From positions 19,028,080-19,092,079 of the forward strand of contig OU452205.1 of the NCBI GenBank assembly GCA_911728435.2: DNA of 64,000 nt, in the 5' to 3' direction. Source of the stretch: Apoderus coryli. Its lineage: Eukaryota > Arthropoda > Insecta > Coleoptera > Attelabidae. Shown here piece after piece: positions 52,578 through 62,861 of this stretch. Position 1 is the stretch's first letter. Every line of letters begins with the position of its first letter. The notes beneath the pieces were generated by a model. It made no database searches, was not told where the DNA came from, and saw nothing but the letters and a program-made list of their open reading frames with translations. Both the position numbers and the translations under genes were made by a program.

Positions 52578-53365
52578 TTATTACCTGATTCAGTTTTAAG
52601 GATCAAACTCAAACAGCAGATTCAACTTGTCGTTAACATTATGAAAAAATAAATCTCAGAGGCGGGTAAATTAAAGGGGCATACAGGCGTGAAATGCTAC
52701 CCTAACTTTTTTATGCACATTTTTTGCGTGTGTTTCAATTCGGAGATGTAAAATCTAACAAATTATATACGTAATAAATGTATCCTTCTGTGATATTGAT
52801 AGAAAGTCATCGTTATCGCGTAATATCGATTTTAAGAAATGTTAATATTAAAAAGGCTGTGCTTTTTACAAGTTGCTGAAGTAAATAAGGTTTGAAATTT
52901 CCAGCATGACAATAATTATTTAAAAAAATACGGTTTCGAAATGCAGGATGTAAAAAATTAGAATTTTTAATCTGTTTTTAATGAAAATTTAAATCTATTG
53001 AGAAATATGGTTCAGGGTTTTTGTGAAATGTATTTTACTCCAAAGATTCTACTCATCGATTATAACCGAATTAATTTACTCAAAAATATCTATACTAGTA
53101 AAATAACACAATTATCACAATTAGGTTCAAATTCTGCAACGCCGAATTGAAAAAAAACTTACAGTCTCCCTAATATTGGTTTTTGTGCAATGATCATAAA
53201 ACTTTAAAAAACTAACGATTTATGTAGATTGTATTGTTAACACGTTTCGTAAAAAGCTTTAAAAACCCACCAACAGGGTGTTAAAAGTATCACGACAATA
53301 ACTTTTTCATGTTTTAACAAGTACAATCGTCTGCTTCAGATTGATCCTTAAAAACTGAATAACAG
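52578..53365. mobile_element. Dispersed TIR element, copy B
   Basis: Inverted ends of about 50 bp: ATTACCTGATTCAGTTTTAA with GGATCAAACTCAAACAGCAG on the left, and CGTCTGCTTCAGATTGATCC with TTAAAAACTGAATAACAG on the right. The interior is the inverse of 14,470-15,270. No open frame remains. It is the uninterrupted counterpart of copy A at 13,979, which lets the hAT MITE insertion there be recognised. Confidence 0.7.
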
Positions 53366-54914
53366 TTTCTCTATATAAAAAAATAAAACTCGTAAATATC
53401 ATCCCCAAACATTTAATTTGAATACAATTACATAACACCATATTTGAAAGTAAATAAAAAAAAACAGCATTACCTAGTTTGACAGATTTGCAAATTGCAA
53501 ATCAAAGTATCTATGTATACAGGGTGTTGCATAAGTACTTGTACAAACTTTAAAGGGTGATTCTTTGACTAATTTTAAGATACAAATTTCATATGTACAT
53601 GGGTCCGCTACGGCTTGGTTTTCGAGATACAGGTAGTTCAAAAATAATATTATATTTAGGATTATATGCTTGTTCAATAGCATCGCAATTTGGTGCAATT
53701 CGGGATACAGGTGTATTGATGACACCAGAGCTGTCAAAAGAACTAATAAAAAATACGAAAAATAACAAAATACAAATATCATTCAAAAGACAACAATGCA
53801 CATAATAGTCGGTACCAAGCCAAATAGGTAGTAGGTAAATATAGATTTATTTTGTTTCGGGCTTGGGCTTGGCACCGACTTATTGTAATCAAAACTACCC
53901 ACCAAACGGATACATTTAATTTTACGCAGATGCTCAAAATGTTAACTTTCTTTCATTAATAGAGACCTGTGAAGTGACCTTACCTCTTACGCCCACGTAT
54001 TAAGTACTAAGTTTCAGTTATCAGTTACAATTTTTTATTTTCCAAGAAAGCGATACGAGATATTTAAAACGGCATTGCGCCGCCCTCATGTATACCTCCG
54101 GGGGCGGCATCGAAAATCGCTACACGTCACAAACTTGTAAATGCTTAGAACTACCCCTATATCAAATTTCTATTTTCTATCTTTTTTGTTTCATACCCAA
54201 AGCCCTATTCCTACCGAACTTATTATTTACCCGAAGAAACATTAAAAAGAAGTAAAATTTAAGTACCTAAACCGATAAAGTGGAACTTATACCTGATGAA
54301 GAGACAGACTATTATAATAGGTATACCTAATATAATATAGGTAGCACTGATAATTTTTTTATTATAGGTATTATAAGATCTACAACAATCTTGTTACATC
54401 TTTGCCACATTGTCTACGTGAAATATTTAGTCAAAAGTACGTTTCTATCTAAAAGCTTTTCATTTAACGATTGTTCGCCACTGATCATGGGACTGGTCTA
54501 GTCTTGAAACATGTATGACATGGATTAAATATTATTATATTAAATTTAATTCATAGAGATTAGGCTTTTATTTCAATACTGTACTTGTAATAAATCACCC
54601 TGTGTGTTTCTTTTACCGACGAATTGGCAACAGCACGACACACACCACATTCGCTTGTTTTTTTTTCTACCCTCCCTGCGTATCCCCTCCAGATTAATAC
54701 AGAATTTCATCAATTTCTCTCTCTGACAATACAGCATTGCCGGTGCATATCTGTTGCAAATGATCTAAATAATTGTTATACGTTGCGTTTTGTTTTTGAT
54801 ATTAATAAACTACAAAACGGTTTCTGGCTGTGACAATACTGCTCTATGCTTTACACGCTAGTCTACGCCACGTAGTGGCAGGCATACTTAGAGATGTTCT
54901 GATTTTAATGCATT
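53366..54914. other. Non-coding repeats inside the RTE insertion
   Basis: At 53,520 ACAGGGTGTTGCATAAGTAC and at 53,600 ATGGGTCCGCTACGGCTTGG with TTTTCGAGATACAGG are typical ends or interior of insect CAGGGTGT-type elements. At 53,808-53,882 AGTCGGTACCAAGCC and GGCTTGGCACCGACT form a 74-bp foldback. TCACCCTGTGTGTTT near 54,596 may be another end. No coding similarity was found on either strand. Confidence 0.5.
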
Positions 54915-54969
54915 GGGCTGACTATCTATTGTGTAGATTAATCTTTGGTATTAGATAGGTAGGTGGGTG

Positions 54970-55740
54970 CAAAATGAGTGGGTCTGCGACGGACCCTCCA
55001 CTGAGACCACCGAGGGTCTATGTGTCGCCATTTAGTATTAGGCCAGAGAGCAAAGTCTCGACCAACTCGAGCGTTCTTGTCGGAGTCAGGAACGTTGGTC
55101 AGCACTCTATCAAGCTGCGAGTAGAATTTCCTCTTCGGTGTTCATTGTGTGTGTTCATTTGTACGCGCTTATAATTGCGGCTCGCCGATCCCGGCTCAGT
55201 TTGAGGCGAAGGGTCATCAACCTCTCATTTATGCCAGATGATAGTTCGTCCAAATAACTAATTTATTTGTGGAGAAGACGAATTTTGATTTATCATTAAT
55301 TAGGTCGTTTTTAATTGCAAATCCGACACCATGGAAACGGGATTGATTGTTGTTTTTTCCTTTCCAAAAGACAGTATAGCCCCCACCATGTTCTTTCAAT
55401 TGACATTCACCTGATCTTCTGGTTTCAATTAATGCAGCAATGTCAATTTTAAATCGCCTAAGCTCACGGGCTATAATTGCCGTACGTCATTCTGGTCTAT
55501 TGCTAGTGTTAGTATCGATGAGTATGCGGACGTTCCATGTCGCAAAGTTCAAATGTTTAACTGTATTATTTCGACGGCAAATCATGCACCCTTTGGACGC
55601 GGTTATCCAGACAGGCGGATGTTTGTACTATGTTTAGGGCACCTTTTGTTGGTGAGTTCGCATCCTAGACGACACTCAAGAGCATTGGATGGAGGCCCTC
55701 TGGTGCGACGTATAACGAGATCAAAGTCTTCCATTTAGTT
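54970..55740 (-). pseudogene. RTE-like endonuclease, N-terminal part
   Basis: Minus strand: FATWNVRILIDTNTSNRPE, IIARELRRFKIDIAALIETR (with the catalytic glutamate), SGECQLKEHGGGYTVFWKGK, NNQSRFHGVGFAIKNDLIN, and after a deletion NARVGRDFALWPNT. This is the APE-type endonuclease of the same kind of element whose C-terminal half begins at 52,028, so the two are parts of one copy. Frameshifts and stops throughout. Confidence 0.82.
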
Positions 55741-56083
55741 GTCGCACTGTTGCGGCTACAAGCACTATGGCTCGCCAAGAGTGCCGTAGCAGAAAAGCCA
55801 TTATCTGGCCTGACTTATGAAAATATACCTCCATATATAGTAAAAAGAATGTGATAAAATAAAAATATGTGTCAAATACAGCGCAATCCTGATTTTTCCA
55901 GACTTTCTTAATATTGGATTTTTACTCTTGACAACATGCTTAGAACTGATTACAGAATTGACATGAAAATAGAAAACGCTTTTATTCTTAATCAAACTTT
56001 TAAAAGCCTGAAAATAACGAATATTGAAATTATCAATGAACTTATGTAAATAAAAGTTATGAGGAATTGTTGGTACCTACAGC

Positions 56084-56096
56084 AAAAACAATTAAG
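56084..56096. repeat. Left 13-bp target duplication of hammerhead insertion
   Basis: AAAAACAATTAAG, identical to 56,534-56,546. Confidence 0.88.
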
Positions 56097-56533
56097 AGAG
56101 AGAGAGATGTTTTTGGCGACATCTAGCGGGAACAGGCAATATGCCGGGTGAAACTTAAAGTCTTGTTGCTTTATGTAACAAGCAATTCTTAAATAAAGCC
56201 TCCCCGCTAGGCGATTCGGGCGCATCTAGTGTTGGCAATGGGATATAATGGAGTTGTTGCTTCTTGTCCGGCCATCGTTTGTGAACTGTGTTTCACCCGG
56301 CATATTGCCTGTTTACGCTAGATGTCGCCAAAAACATCTCTCTCTCTCTCTCAATCATTTCTCTTGCTAGTATAAGCTCTTCGTAAATGTTGGAAATTTG
56401 GGTCACACTGCCTGCCGATCACCACTGATGAGTCGTGGATCGACGAAACGGCCATCTGGTGAAAGCATGGTAGTGTGAAACAAATTTCCAACATAACTTA
56501 AGGTCTTGTTGGTTTATGTAACAAGCAATTCTT
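56097..56533. mobile_element. 437-bp hammerhead-repeat insertion (retrozyme-like)
   Basis: Flanked by AAAAACAATTAAG on both sides. Begins with a (GA)n run and an inverted fragment (GATGTTTTTGGCGACATC to GGGTGAAAC, 56,097-56,153), then continues in plus orientation through one monomer and into a second, ending CAAGCAATTCTT, the same termini as the array at 20,931-22,403. It is about 1.3 monomers long and interrupts the SGNH-type frame. Sequence is intermediate between array 1 and cluster 2 (for example TTACTTCTTGTCC against GCTTCTTGTCC). Confidence 0.88.
56403..56478 (+). ncRNA. Type I hammerhead ribozyme in single insertion
   Basis: The core CTGATGA, stem II GTCG/CGAC, GAAA and full stem I are intact. 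In stem III CGGCCGTC has become CGGCCATC, so one of three pairs is lost and the cleavage triplet is AUC instead of GUC, which still fits NUH. Weaker than array 1 copies but plausible. Confidence 0.8.
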
Positions 56534-56546
56534 AAAAACAATTAAG
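56534..56546. repeat. Right 13-bp target duplication of hammerhead insertion
   Basis: AAAAACAATTAAG, identical to 56,084-56,096. Confidence 0.88.
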
Positions 56547-57110
56547 TTCGTTTTTGAGCTAATGGTTTTTAATAAATCTAGTTCACTATCTTCCAAACTT
56601 TTACCCAGAAGTATATCTCTAATGCCTCCACCAATAATAACAAAGTCATTTGGGCCATAATTTTTAGACAATTCATTCAAATCCTCTATAACACTGGATA
56701 CAACAGCATTGTGCTTTATTATCCATGAAACCTCATATATGTGACACTATTCCATTAAAAATGCCCGCCATATCCAACAGTAAACTATCTCCCAATATTA
56801 GTTACTTATACTTTTCAACACGATTTTACCTTTGGCTGTTGATTCACGCTTATTGGTGGTCAATGATTTATGGAAATCGGATTTGTCGGCGTCATCTCGT
56901 CTCGTACCTATACATAACTAGTAGTTTGAGTATCGCGAAATGCTACATTAATTTGTGTCTGAGTTTCAACAGAATTGTTCTTGAGATTTGTCTGTGTACT
57001 CCTATTTTGGTTTTTATATTGGGTGTGTAGTTCCACGCCTTTAATTACTGTTTTGTTTTTAATTTTAGTCATAACATCAGTCAGCTTGCACTCTAAGCTT
57101 TGAATTGTCT

Positions 57111-58454
57111 GATAGGATCATTAGTTAATAATTGTTTTGAAATATTACAGGATTCTATAATTTCTTTGTCATGAATAAATTTAGCATTCTTTTTAAGCAT
57201 TTAGTCATGAGTTTAGTCTTTAATAAAACGTTGATAGTATCCTAATAGTCCTAGAAAACTTTAAATTTCTTTTTGCGATTTAGGGATTGGAAATGTTTTA
57301 ATTGCTGATATTTTTTTGCAGTTTGGTTTTACACCATAAGGAGTAATGATATGTCCTAGGTACTGTACTGTACTTTTTTACAATTGAAATTACTTTTACG
57401 GAGACGGTCAAAAACTGCTTTTAGTGTTTGAATATGTTCCTGAATTATAATATCGTCAAGATAAACTAAACAGGTTTCGTTATGTAGTCCTCTAAGTACA
57501 TTGTAACTATAACTCGTTGAAACGTTGCTGGTGCATTTTTGAGTCCAAACGGCATACGTCTAAATTCAAAATATCCGTTCTCTGTTGAAAATGCAGTTTT
57601 AGAAGTATCTTCTTTTTTAACTTTAGTTTGATGAAACCCACTTGCAATGTCTATCGTAGAGAAATAATTAGCTCAGCCTAATTTGTCAAGTATGTCAGCT
57701 ATGTTCGGTAAGGGATATTTATCGTCAATCGTTCGTTCATTAAGCTTCCTATAGTGTAAAACCACACGCCATTTTCTTTTTACTGACCTAATTTTTTTGG
57801 AACTATCCATATGGGACTTGACCATGGGGATAACTAGGTTGTATTATTCCTTGTTCTAACATTTTTTTGAACTTGTGATTTAACTTCATTTTTATGAACT
57901 TCTGGGAATCTGTAAGATTTTTTAAATTGATCTCGTGTATGATTTCATTACTAAAATTGAAAAGATTTTTTTCACAATAAAATATATCTGTGTAATCCAA
58001 ACAAAGCTTTCGAATAACGTATTTCTCTTCTTTATTACAATGAGCTAAATTGATGTTTTTGAGATTTTCTTGAAGAAAGTTATCTTGGTTTTGAGTTAAA
58101 TTAATATATAGAGTCTAAAAGTTTGACTTTGACAGGCTCATTAATATTTAGATTTATTGATTCTTCAGTAGAGTTTGCAATTGTGGTTATAGCAAAATTA
58201 TTTGAAATGTTTACTAAAGCCTTTGGAGTTTCGAAACCATTAGACAACTATATAACTATGATTTGAAATACCAATACCTTGTTTTTGACTGACAGGTATT
58301 TTAGCAACTTGAACTGTTCTAGGGTGAATCTTATGAGATATTTCTAATTTGTCAGGCTTAAGAATTTCGAAATTTTCTTCAGATTAATAATAAATAATAG
58401 GAATATTTCGAGGAATATTTACATAACGTGTGATTAAAGTGTGAGACTGCATGT
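57111..58454 (-). pseudogene. Ty3/gypsy reverse transcriptase region
   Basis: Minus strand: IPRNIPIIYY and ILKPDKLEISHKIHPRTVQV (linker after protease), then FKKMLEQGIIQPSYPHGQVP (RT N-terminal hallmark, 57,820-57,900), [20 protein letters not shown] (YLDD catalytic motif, 57,449-57,466), and FLGLLGYYQRFIKDYSLMTK through LLTNDPIRQF at about 57,115, the RT-RNase H connection. Many shifts and stops. Protease and gag of the same element are on the far side of the CR1-like insertion (62,177-62,830). Confidence 0.85.
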
Positions 58455-58819
58455 TTATATAATAATAATAATAATAATGCCTTTATTTTTTGAAAAAAAA
58501 AACAGAAAATGTATAATTCTATATCTTAATGTACCAAAAAATTGTCAAAAAAAGGGGGAAGTTCACACGGAGTGTGCTCTACCACTTAACCCCATTGAAA
58601 TTAATAATTAATCAAAATGTATATAAAACAAATGAAAAACAAAGAAAAAAAAACAGTACAAGTAGGTATATATCCAACCCCGGTAGGAAACATTAACAAA
58701 AACCAGATTACACTAATTGTAGATATTGTATACAGATCATATTTGGAGTACCAGAAAAAATAACTAGTCCCCCAAGTGTTTTGCTAACTGAGAAAGAAAG
58801 AAGTATAAGAATAAGGTCA

Positions 58820-59820
58820 ATTAACAAGAGATAGGTGAGGTTTGCTGTGACCAAAGCCTCTGAAACATATGTTTTTTAAAAGTTGACGGAGACAGTGTTT
58901 TAAAATTGCTAGGAATAGAATTAAGAAAGTTGCACATCGTGTCTGAGAAGCTTCGTTGAAAAGTTAATGTTCTATGCACTGGAGGTGTTAGTAACGATCT
59001 AGTTCTTATATTAATATTCTGTACATCACTGCGATATGTTATTTTGTTGTAGAGGAGATTCAAATTTTACGATTTTGCTATATAAGCAAATAGTATTTAG
59101 ATGAAACCTATTTCGCATATTAAGCCACTTCAAGTCAGGCAATTTGTGAGACACATGTTCATATTTTCGTATGCCATATATCAGTCGAAGTTTTGTATTC
59201 TTTGGATTTTATTTACAGTGTCCACATCTAGAGATGGATAATATACAGGGGAACAGTAGTTGAAATGAGATAGAACGAGAGTCTCACATAACATCTTCTT
59301 TGTCTCCTGCGTTAAATATTCTCTGTGTGGAAATAATAGACGTAGGGCCGAGTATGCTTTTTGAATGGTGTTCTTAATGTGATCCCTATATCTAAGAGTT
59401 TGATCTAATAAGACTCCCAAATTCTTACCATTGTTTGATATCGACAGCAATTCACCGTTTATTCTCAACTTTAAATGATCCTCTAGACGCCTGCAGTTCT
59501 TCCTATTTCCAAAAGCGAGAACTTTAGATTTGCTGGGATTTAAACTTAATGAATGGTCGCGAGATAACCTAAATAATGAGTCGAGATCGTTATTCATAGC
59601 AATAGCAGCTTGATGAATTTCACTTACTTTATAAGAATGATAAATTTGCGTGTCGTCCGCATACATACCAATATTACATATAACTAAATCTTTTGGAAAT
59701 TGACTGGTGTAGAGTAAAAAGTAGAGGAGATAAAATTGATCCTTGTGGTACGCCGGTATTAATTTCTCGCGTATCGGAATTAATGTTATTAATTTTGACC
59801 AACAGTTTACGATCTGACAG
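58820..59820 (-). pseudogene. CR1-like ORF2, RT palm and C-terminal part
   Basis: Minus strand: QLSDRKLLVKI, INSDTREINTGVPQGSILSP-type motif B, ICNIGMYADDTQIYHSYKVS (motif C), SLNPSKSKVLAFGNRKNCRR, GVLLDQTLRYRDHI, LCETLVLSHFNYCSPVYYPS, and a C-terminal NFLNSIPSNFKTLSPSTFKK (58,821-59,063). Frameshifts near 59,060-59,180 and 59,690-59,820. Confidence 0.85.
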
Positions 59821-61580
59821 TTATGATTCGAACAGTTGCATAGCCAGCAGAACCATTGCCAGCAGAACCATTGCCATGGCTTTTCCCTGATCAAGACCCC
59901 TAAAAATATGATCGGTGATATTAAGAAGTGCTGTGGCGCAGCTGTATCCTTGCCTAAAACCGGATTGAGCTATCGGTAAAATATTGTTTGAGCTGAGATA
60001 CTCACTTAACTGCATTGCCATAATTTTTTCAGCAATTTTTGATATGCTGGAGAGTATGCTAATAGGTCTCAAGTCAGAAAAAGTTTGAGGGTCTGAATTT
60101 TTTGCAATAGGAGTAACAACTGCTGTCTTCCAAGCTTCAGGAAATCTACCTTCAAGTAAGACTGTATTAATGATATGAACTAGATATTTCAAAATAAAAG
60201 GACAACACAATTTTAAAGCTACCACACTAATAGAGTCTATACCCGCTCCTGTGTTTTTAAGTTTTCCAAGAACTTCCACAACAGCTAACTCGTCAGTCAA
60301 AGAAAAGTTAAAATCAGATGCACAAATTCGGGTATTCCGATATTTGTCAATGGTTTCCATTATATTTGACCCATTTACTACTGGAATATTGTCTAGAAAA
60401 TGATCGTTAATTTCGGTGGGTTTTGATAAATGAAGTGGTAGTGATTTATTTTTTGTATTAGTTATGTTTAAAGTTTTTAGCTCTGTCCACAATTCCTTCT
60501 TACTCTTCGTTCTTAAATTATGGTTAAAGTAAGCTCTTTTTTCAGATTTAATTGCCTGATTTGTTTGATTTCTCCACTGCTTATACAAGTTCCAGTCGTG
60601 TTCTGATTTAGATCTTCGATATTTAGCCTTAGTCTTATCTCTCTCTCTCTCATAAAGAACCGAATGTTTTGCGTTAGCCATGGCGCTTTATTTTTCGTTA
60701 TAATTGCCGTTTTTGATGGCATATGCGCATTAAGTAACCCTAGCAAATAAGTGTTAAAAAGATTCACTTTGTCATTGATATTGGGCAAAAAAAATATGTT
60801 ATAGCAGGGGATTTCAATAAAACTATCACAAAAATCCTCAGCATTAAAGTTTCTAAAATCTCTATAGGTGAATTCAAAAGGTTTTTGTTTATTGTGATTG
60901 CTCAAATATTTACACTGAATAATTTCGTGATCTGATATATCGAGTCCCCCAACTTCAATAGATGAGATTTTATCTGGATTACTACTAATAATACCATCAA
61001 TTAAAGTCATATTTTGATCCGATAAGCGAGTAGCGTTATTAACCATTTGTACAAAATTAAGTGACTCTATAACATTGAATTGAAATATGCTGCTGCTGGC
61101 ATCTCAGTTTTGAACATGTCTATATTTATGTCTCCGAGGCAAATTATATCTTGTGCATGCTGCATACCTATTGAAAAAGATTCTTTAATTTCATCAATAA
61201 AAATCTTAGCGTTAAATTTAGGTGGTCTATAACATACACCCACAACAAGATTTGTATGTGGTAGCGCAATTTTGATCCAGGGTTGCTCTATATTGTTGTT
61301 GGTCTCTATAACTACATATTTAAATTTGTTTTTCACATAAAAAGCTACTCCTCCTCCACGACCCGCCCGATTATTGCGTACTAGATGATAACCGTTAATA
61401 ATCAAAGTGTCATTCAAAATTGCCGAGGTAAGCCAGGTTTCGCTTATTGCAAAAATATCGGAATTTTGAGATAATAAAAAGTTATTTATTTCAACCAACT
61501 TCGGGACTAAGGATCTCGTATTGATGTGACCAATCTTAATCTCGCCAGTAAGCTTCTCCTTTGCCATGTCATGCAATGCA
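59821..61580 (-). pseudogene. CR1-like ORF2, endonuclease and RT N-terminal part
   Basis: The endonuclease frame starts about 61,576: IKIGHINTRSLVPKLVEINN, IFAISETWL (catalytic glutamate), GRGGGVAFYVKN, VCYRPPKF, IICLGDINIDMF; after a break at 61,060, LIDGIISSNPDKISSI and GGLDISDHEIIQ (catalytic DH). The RT N terminus 59,821-60,681 reads KLKNTGAGIDSISVVALKLC, FPEAWKTAVVTPIAKN, DLRPISILSSISKIAEKIMA, GFRQGYSCATALLNI and FRGLDQGKAMAMVLL, where motif A (normally ..DFSKAFDT) is missing and AMVLL is locally repeated. Confidence 0.87.
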
Positions 61581-61743
61581 GTAGAACCACCTATCAGTCA
61601 TAAACAGCAACAAACAAGAAGTAAATATAAACAGAAAAGGATATAGAAGGAAGAGAGTCAAAAAAAAACTTACAGTGTAATTAATAATAATAACAAAAAA
61701 GAATCAATTACTTAACTCAAAAAAAAAAAAATAAATAAAAACA
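61581..61743. other. Inter-ORF spacer of the CR1-like element
   Basis: Lies between ORF1 stop (minus, 61,744) and ORF2 start (about 61,576). A- and AG-rich in plus orientation; no other signal. Confidence 0.6.
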
Positions 61744-62165
61744 CTATTTTTGTTTATAGTGTCTGGTGATTCTTTCACTTTTGTCACTACCAACACTTGA
61801 GATAGAGTCTGTTCTAGCAACCTTCTTTTTTTCGTTTTCCTGTTTGGGATCCGTTGGGTATGAGATCGGTCTTTTTTCTGACGTTCTAGTATTGCTATAC
61901 TCGTCCGTAACTACTTCATCGTTGTGCTGCAGCGTTCTAACATCTATTTCTCTCAAATCATCCAATGTATATACTTTATCCAGAATATGCAGTGAGTTGC
62001 CCTTGATTTTTGCACTGGCATTATTCTTCTTGAAGTTTCCCAGATGGCGATGTAGTAATTTTTGTGTTGCTCGATCCTCCTTACTTAAGTCTTTTCCGAT
62101 AATTATTCCAGAACCCTTCAACTGTTTCCGTTCTTGCCAGAGTTCTTCCTTCTTTATATATGCTA
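61744..62165 (-). pseudogene. CR1-like ORF1, C-terminal part
   Basis: The minus strand is open from about 62,165 with YIKKEELWQERKQLKGSGII, GKDLSKEDRATQKLLHRHLG, then TLDDLREIDVRTLQ and a lysine/serine-rich tail ending RITRHYKQK. The WQERKQLKGSGIIIxxDL...R..Q..L..H pattern is typical of insect non-LTR ORF1 C termini, which bind nucleic acid. The 5' part is lost by truncation at the gypsy junction. Confidence 0.7.
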
Positions 62166-62176
62166 TAAATTCTACT

Positions 62177-62488
62177 TTAATTATTACCTTTAAGTTGTTT
62201 TAATAGATGTATGCCAATTAAACGATCATCAGATTTTTTACTGAACTCAAATAAATAAAATTTATGTGTTTCATTAATATTAAAAATATCAAAAATTGGA
62301 ATTTCAGCCACTTCGCCATGGAATGAAGTATCATGTGCTGTTTGCATATTAAAACTTTCCTTACGCAAACAATTTGGATAAATTCTATGTGCTAATTTTG
62401 GATTAATTAAACTTTTAGTACTACCTGTATCTATTAGAAAATAAGCATTAATATTAGGAATAAAAATATATGGTAAATTAAGTTTCAT
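62177..62488 (-). pseudogene. Ty3/gypsy aspartic protease
   Basis: The frame is open for 103 codons: MKLNLPYIFIPNINAYFLID, TGSTKSLINPKLAHRIYPN, ... DDRLIGIHLLKQLKGN. FLIDTGSTKSLI is the retropepsin active site. Ends at the junction with the CR1-like insertion; RT of the same element continues at 58,454. Confidence 0.85.
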
Positions 62489-62499
62489 ATGATGAATAA

Positions 62500-62830
62500 A
62501 TATTATGTTGTCTGGTTTTTGGTTTTGACATCTGGAAAATTTACAGATTTGCTTTCATCAGTAGTTTTTATATCATTTATTTCCACATTATTTTGTTTGG
62601 TTGTTCAAAACAATAAGGCGTTGTTTGGTCATCATAATAATCATTATGTTCGTGGACATCTGGATGATAATTATAATATGCAAGATCATACAAATGCTGA
62701 TCATTATAATACAAATTTTCATAATCTGAATCCTAACTATAATCTCCATATACGGGTGGTCCAACTTTTACCTGCATAAATTTCAGAATCGATAGATAAT
62801 CGACAAATAATGTGAGTTTGGTTAATAAAC
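62500..62830 (-). pseudogene. Ty3/gypsy gag C-terminal remnant
   Basis: The minus strand reads KFMQVKVGPPVYGDYS, a stop, DYENLYYNDQHLYDLAYYNY and HPDVHEHNDYYDDQTTPYCF, a Tyr/Asn/His-rich gag tail like those preceding protease in this retrotransposon group. Low-complexity composition makes the assignment moderate; its position directly before the protease supports it. Confidence 0.5.
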
Positions 62831-62861
62831 TATGTGCGAAAAATGCTTCGTTACGAACTTA

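Larger units (their letters stand above)
52029..54969. mobile_element. ~2.9-kb insertion of nested repeats splitting the RTE-like element
   Basis: The block GGTATTAGCAAAGATTAATC then TACACAATAGATA (52,058-52,098) recurs inverted as GACTATCTATTGTGTAGATT then AATCTTTGGTATTA (54,915-54,952), close to both edges. The insertion therefore looks like one element with these inverted ends, further invaded by others. RTE endonuclease sequence resumes on either side. It contains the dispersed repeat at 52,150-52,450 and the TIR element at 52,578-53,365. No target duplication was resolved. Confidence 0.6.
55850..57110 (-). pseudogene. SGNH-hydrolase-like ORF1 of a retrotransposon, split by ribozyme insertion
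   Basis: The minus strand starts with a coiled-coil-like stretch (MTKIKNKTVIKGVELHTQYK), then YEVSWIIKHNAVVSSVIEDL, NELSKNYGPNDFVIIGGGIR and DILLGKSLEDS, resembling the GTND-type block of SGNH esterase domains found in non-LTR ORF1 proteins. After TNLIVF the frame is broken by the insertion 56,097-56,533, and resumes at 56,083 with AVGTNN..., YFHVNSVISSKHVVKSKNPI, LRKSGKIRI. The parent element is unclear because it sits next to gypsy RT at 57,110. Confidence 0.6.
58455..62165 (-). mobile_element. CR1-like non-LTR retrotransposon nested in Ty3/gypsy
   Basis: The minus-strand element has the 3' end of ORF1 (61,744-62,165), ORF2 (58,820-61,580) and a short 3' UTR ending in (ATT)n at about 58,458-58,475. 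It is 5'-truncated within ORF1. It separates gypsy protease (to 62,177) from gypsy RT (from 58,454). Target duplication was not resolved because the 3' microsatellite blurs the edge. The CR1/Jockey-group placement rests on the endonuclease-RT order, the YADDTQIY box and the microsatellite tail. Confidence 0.82.

Noticed and set aside
53593..53805. 70-codon frames on both strands as a small gene
   Set aside because: Overlapping frames on opposite strands in repeat sequence with a CAGGGTGTTGC-type transposon end; no recognisable protein.
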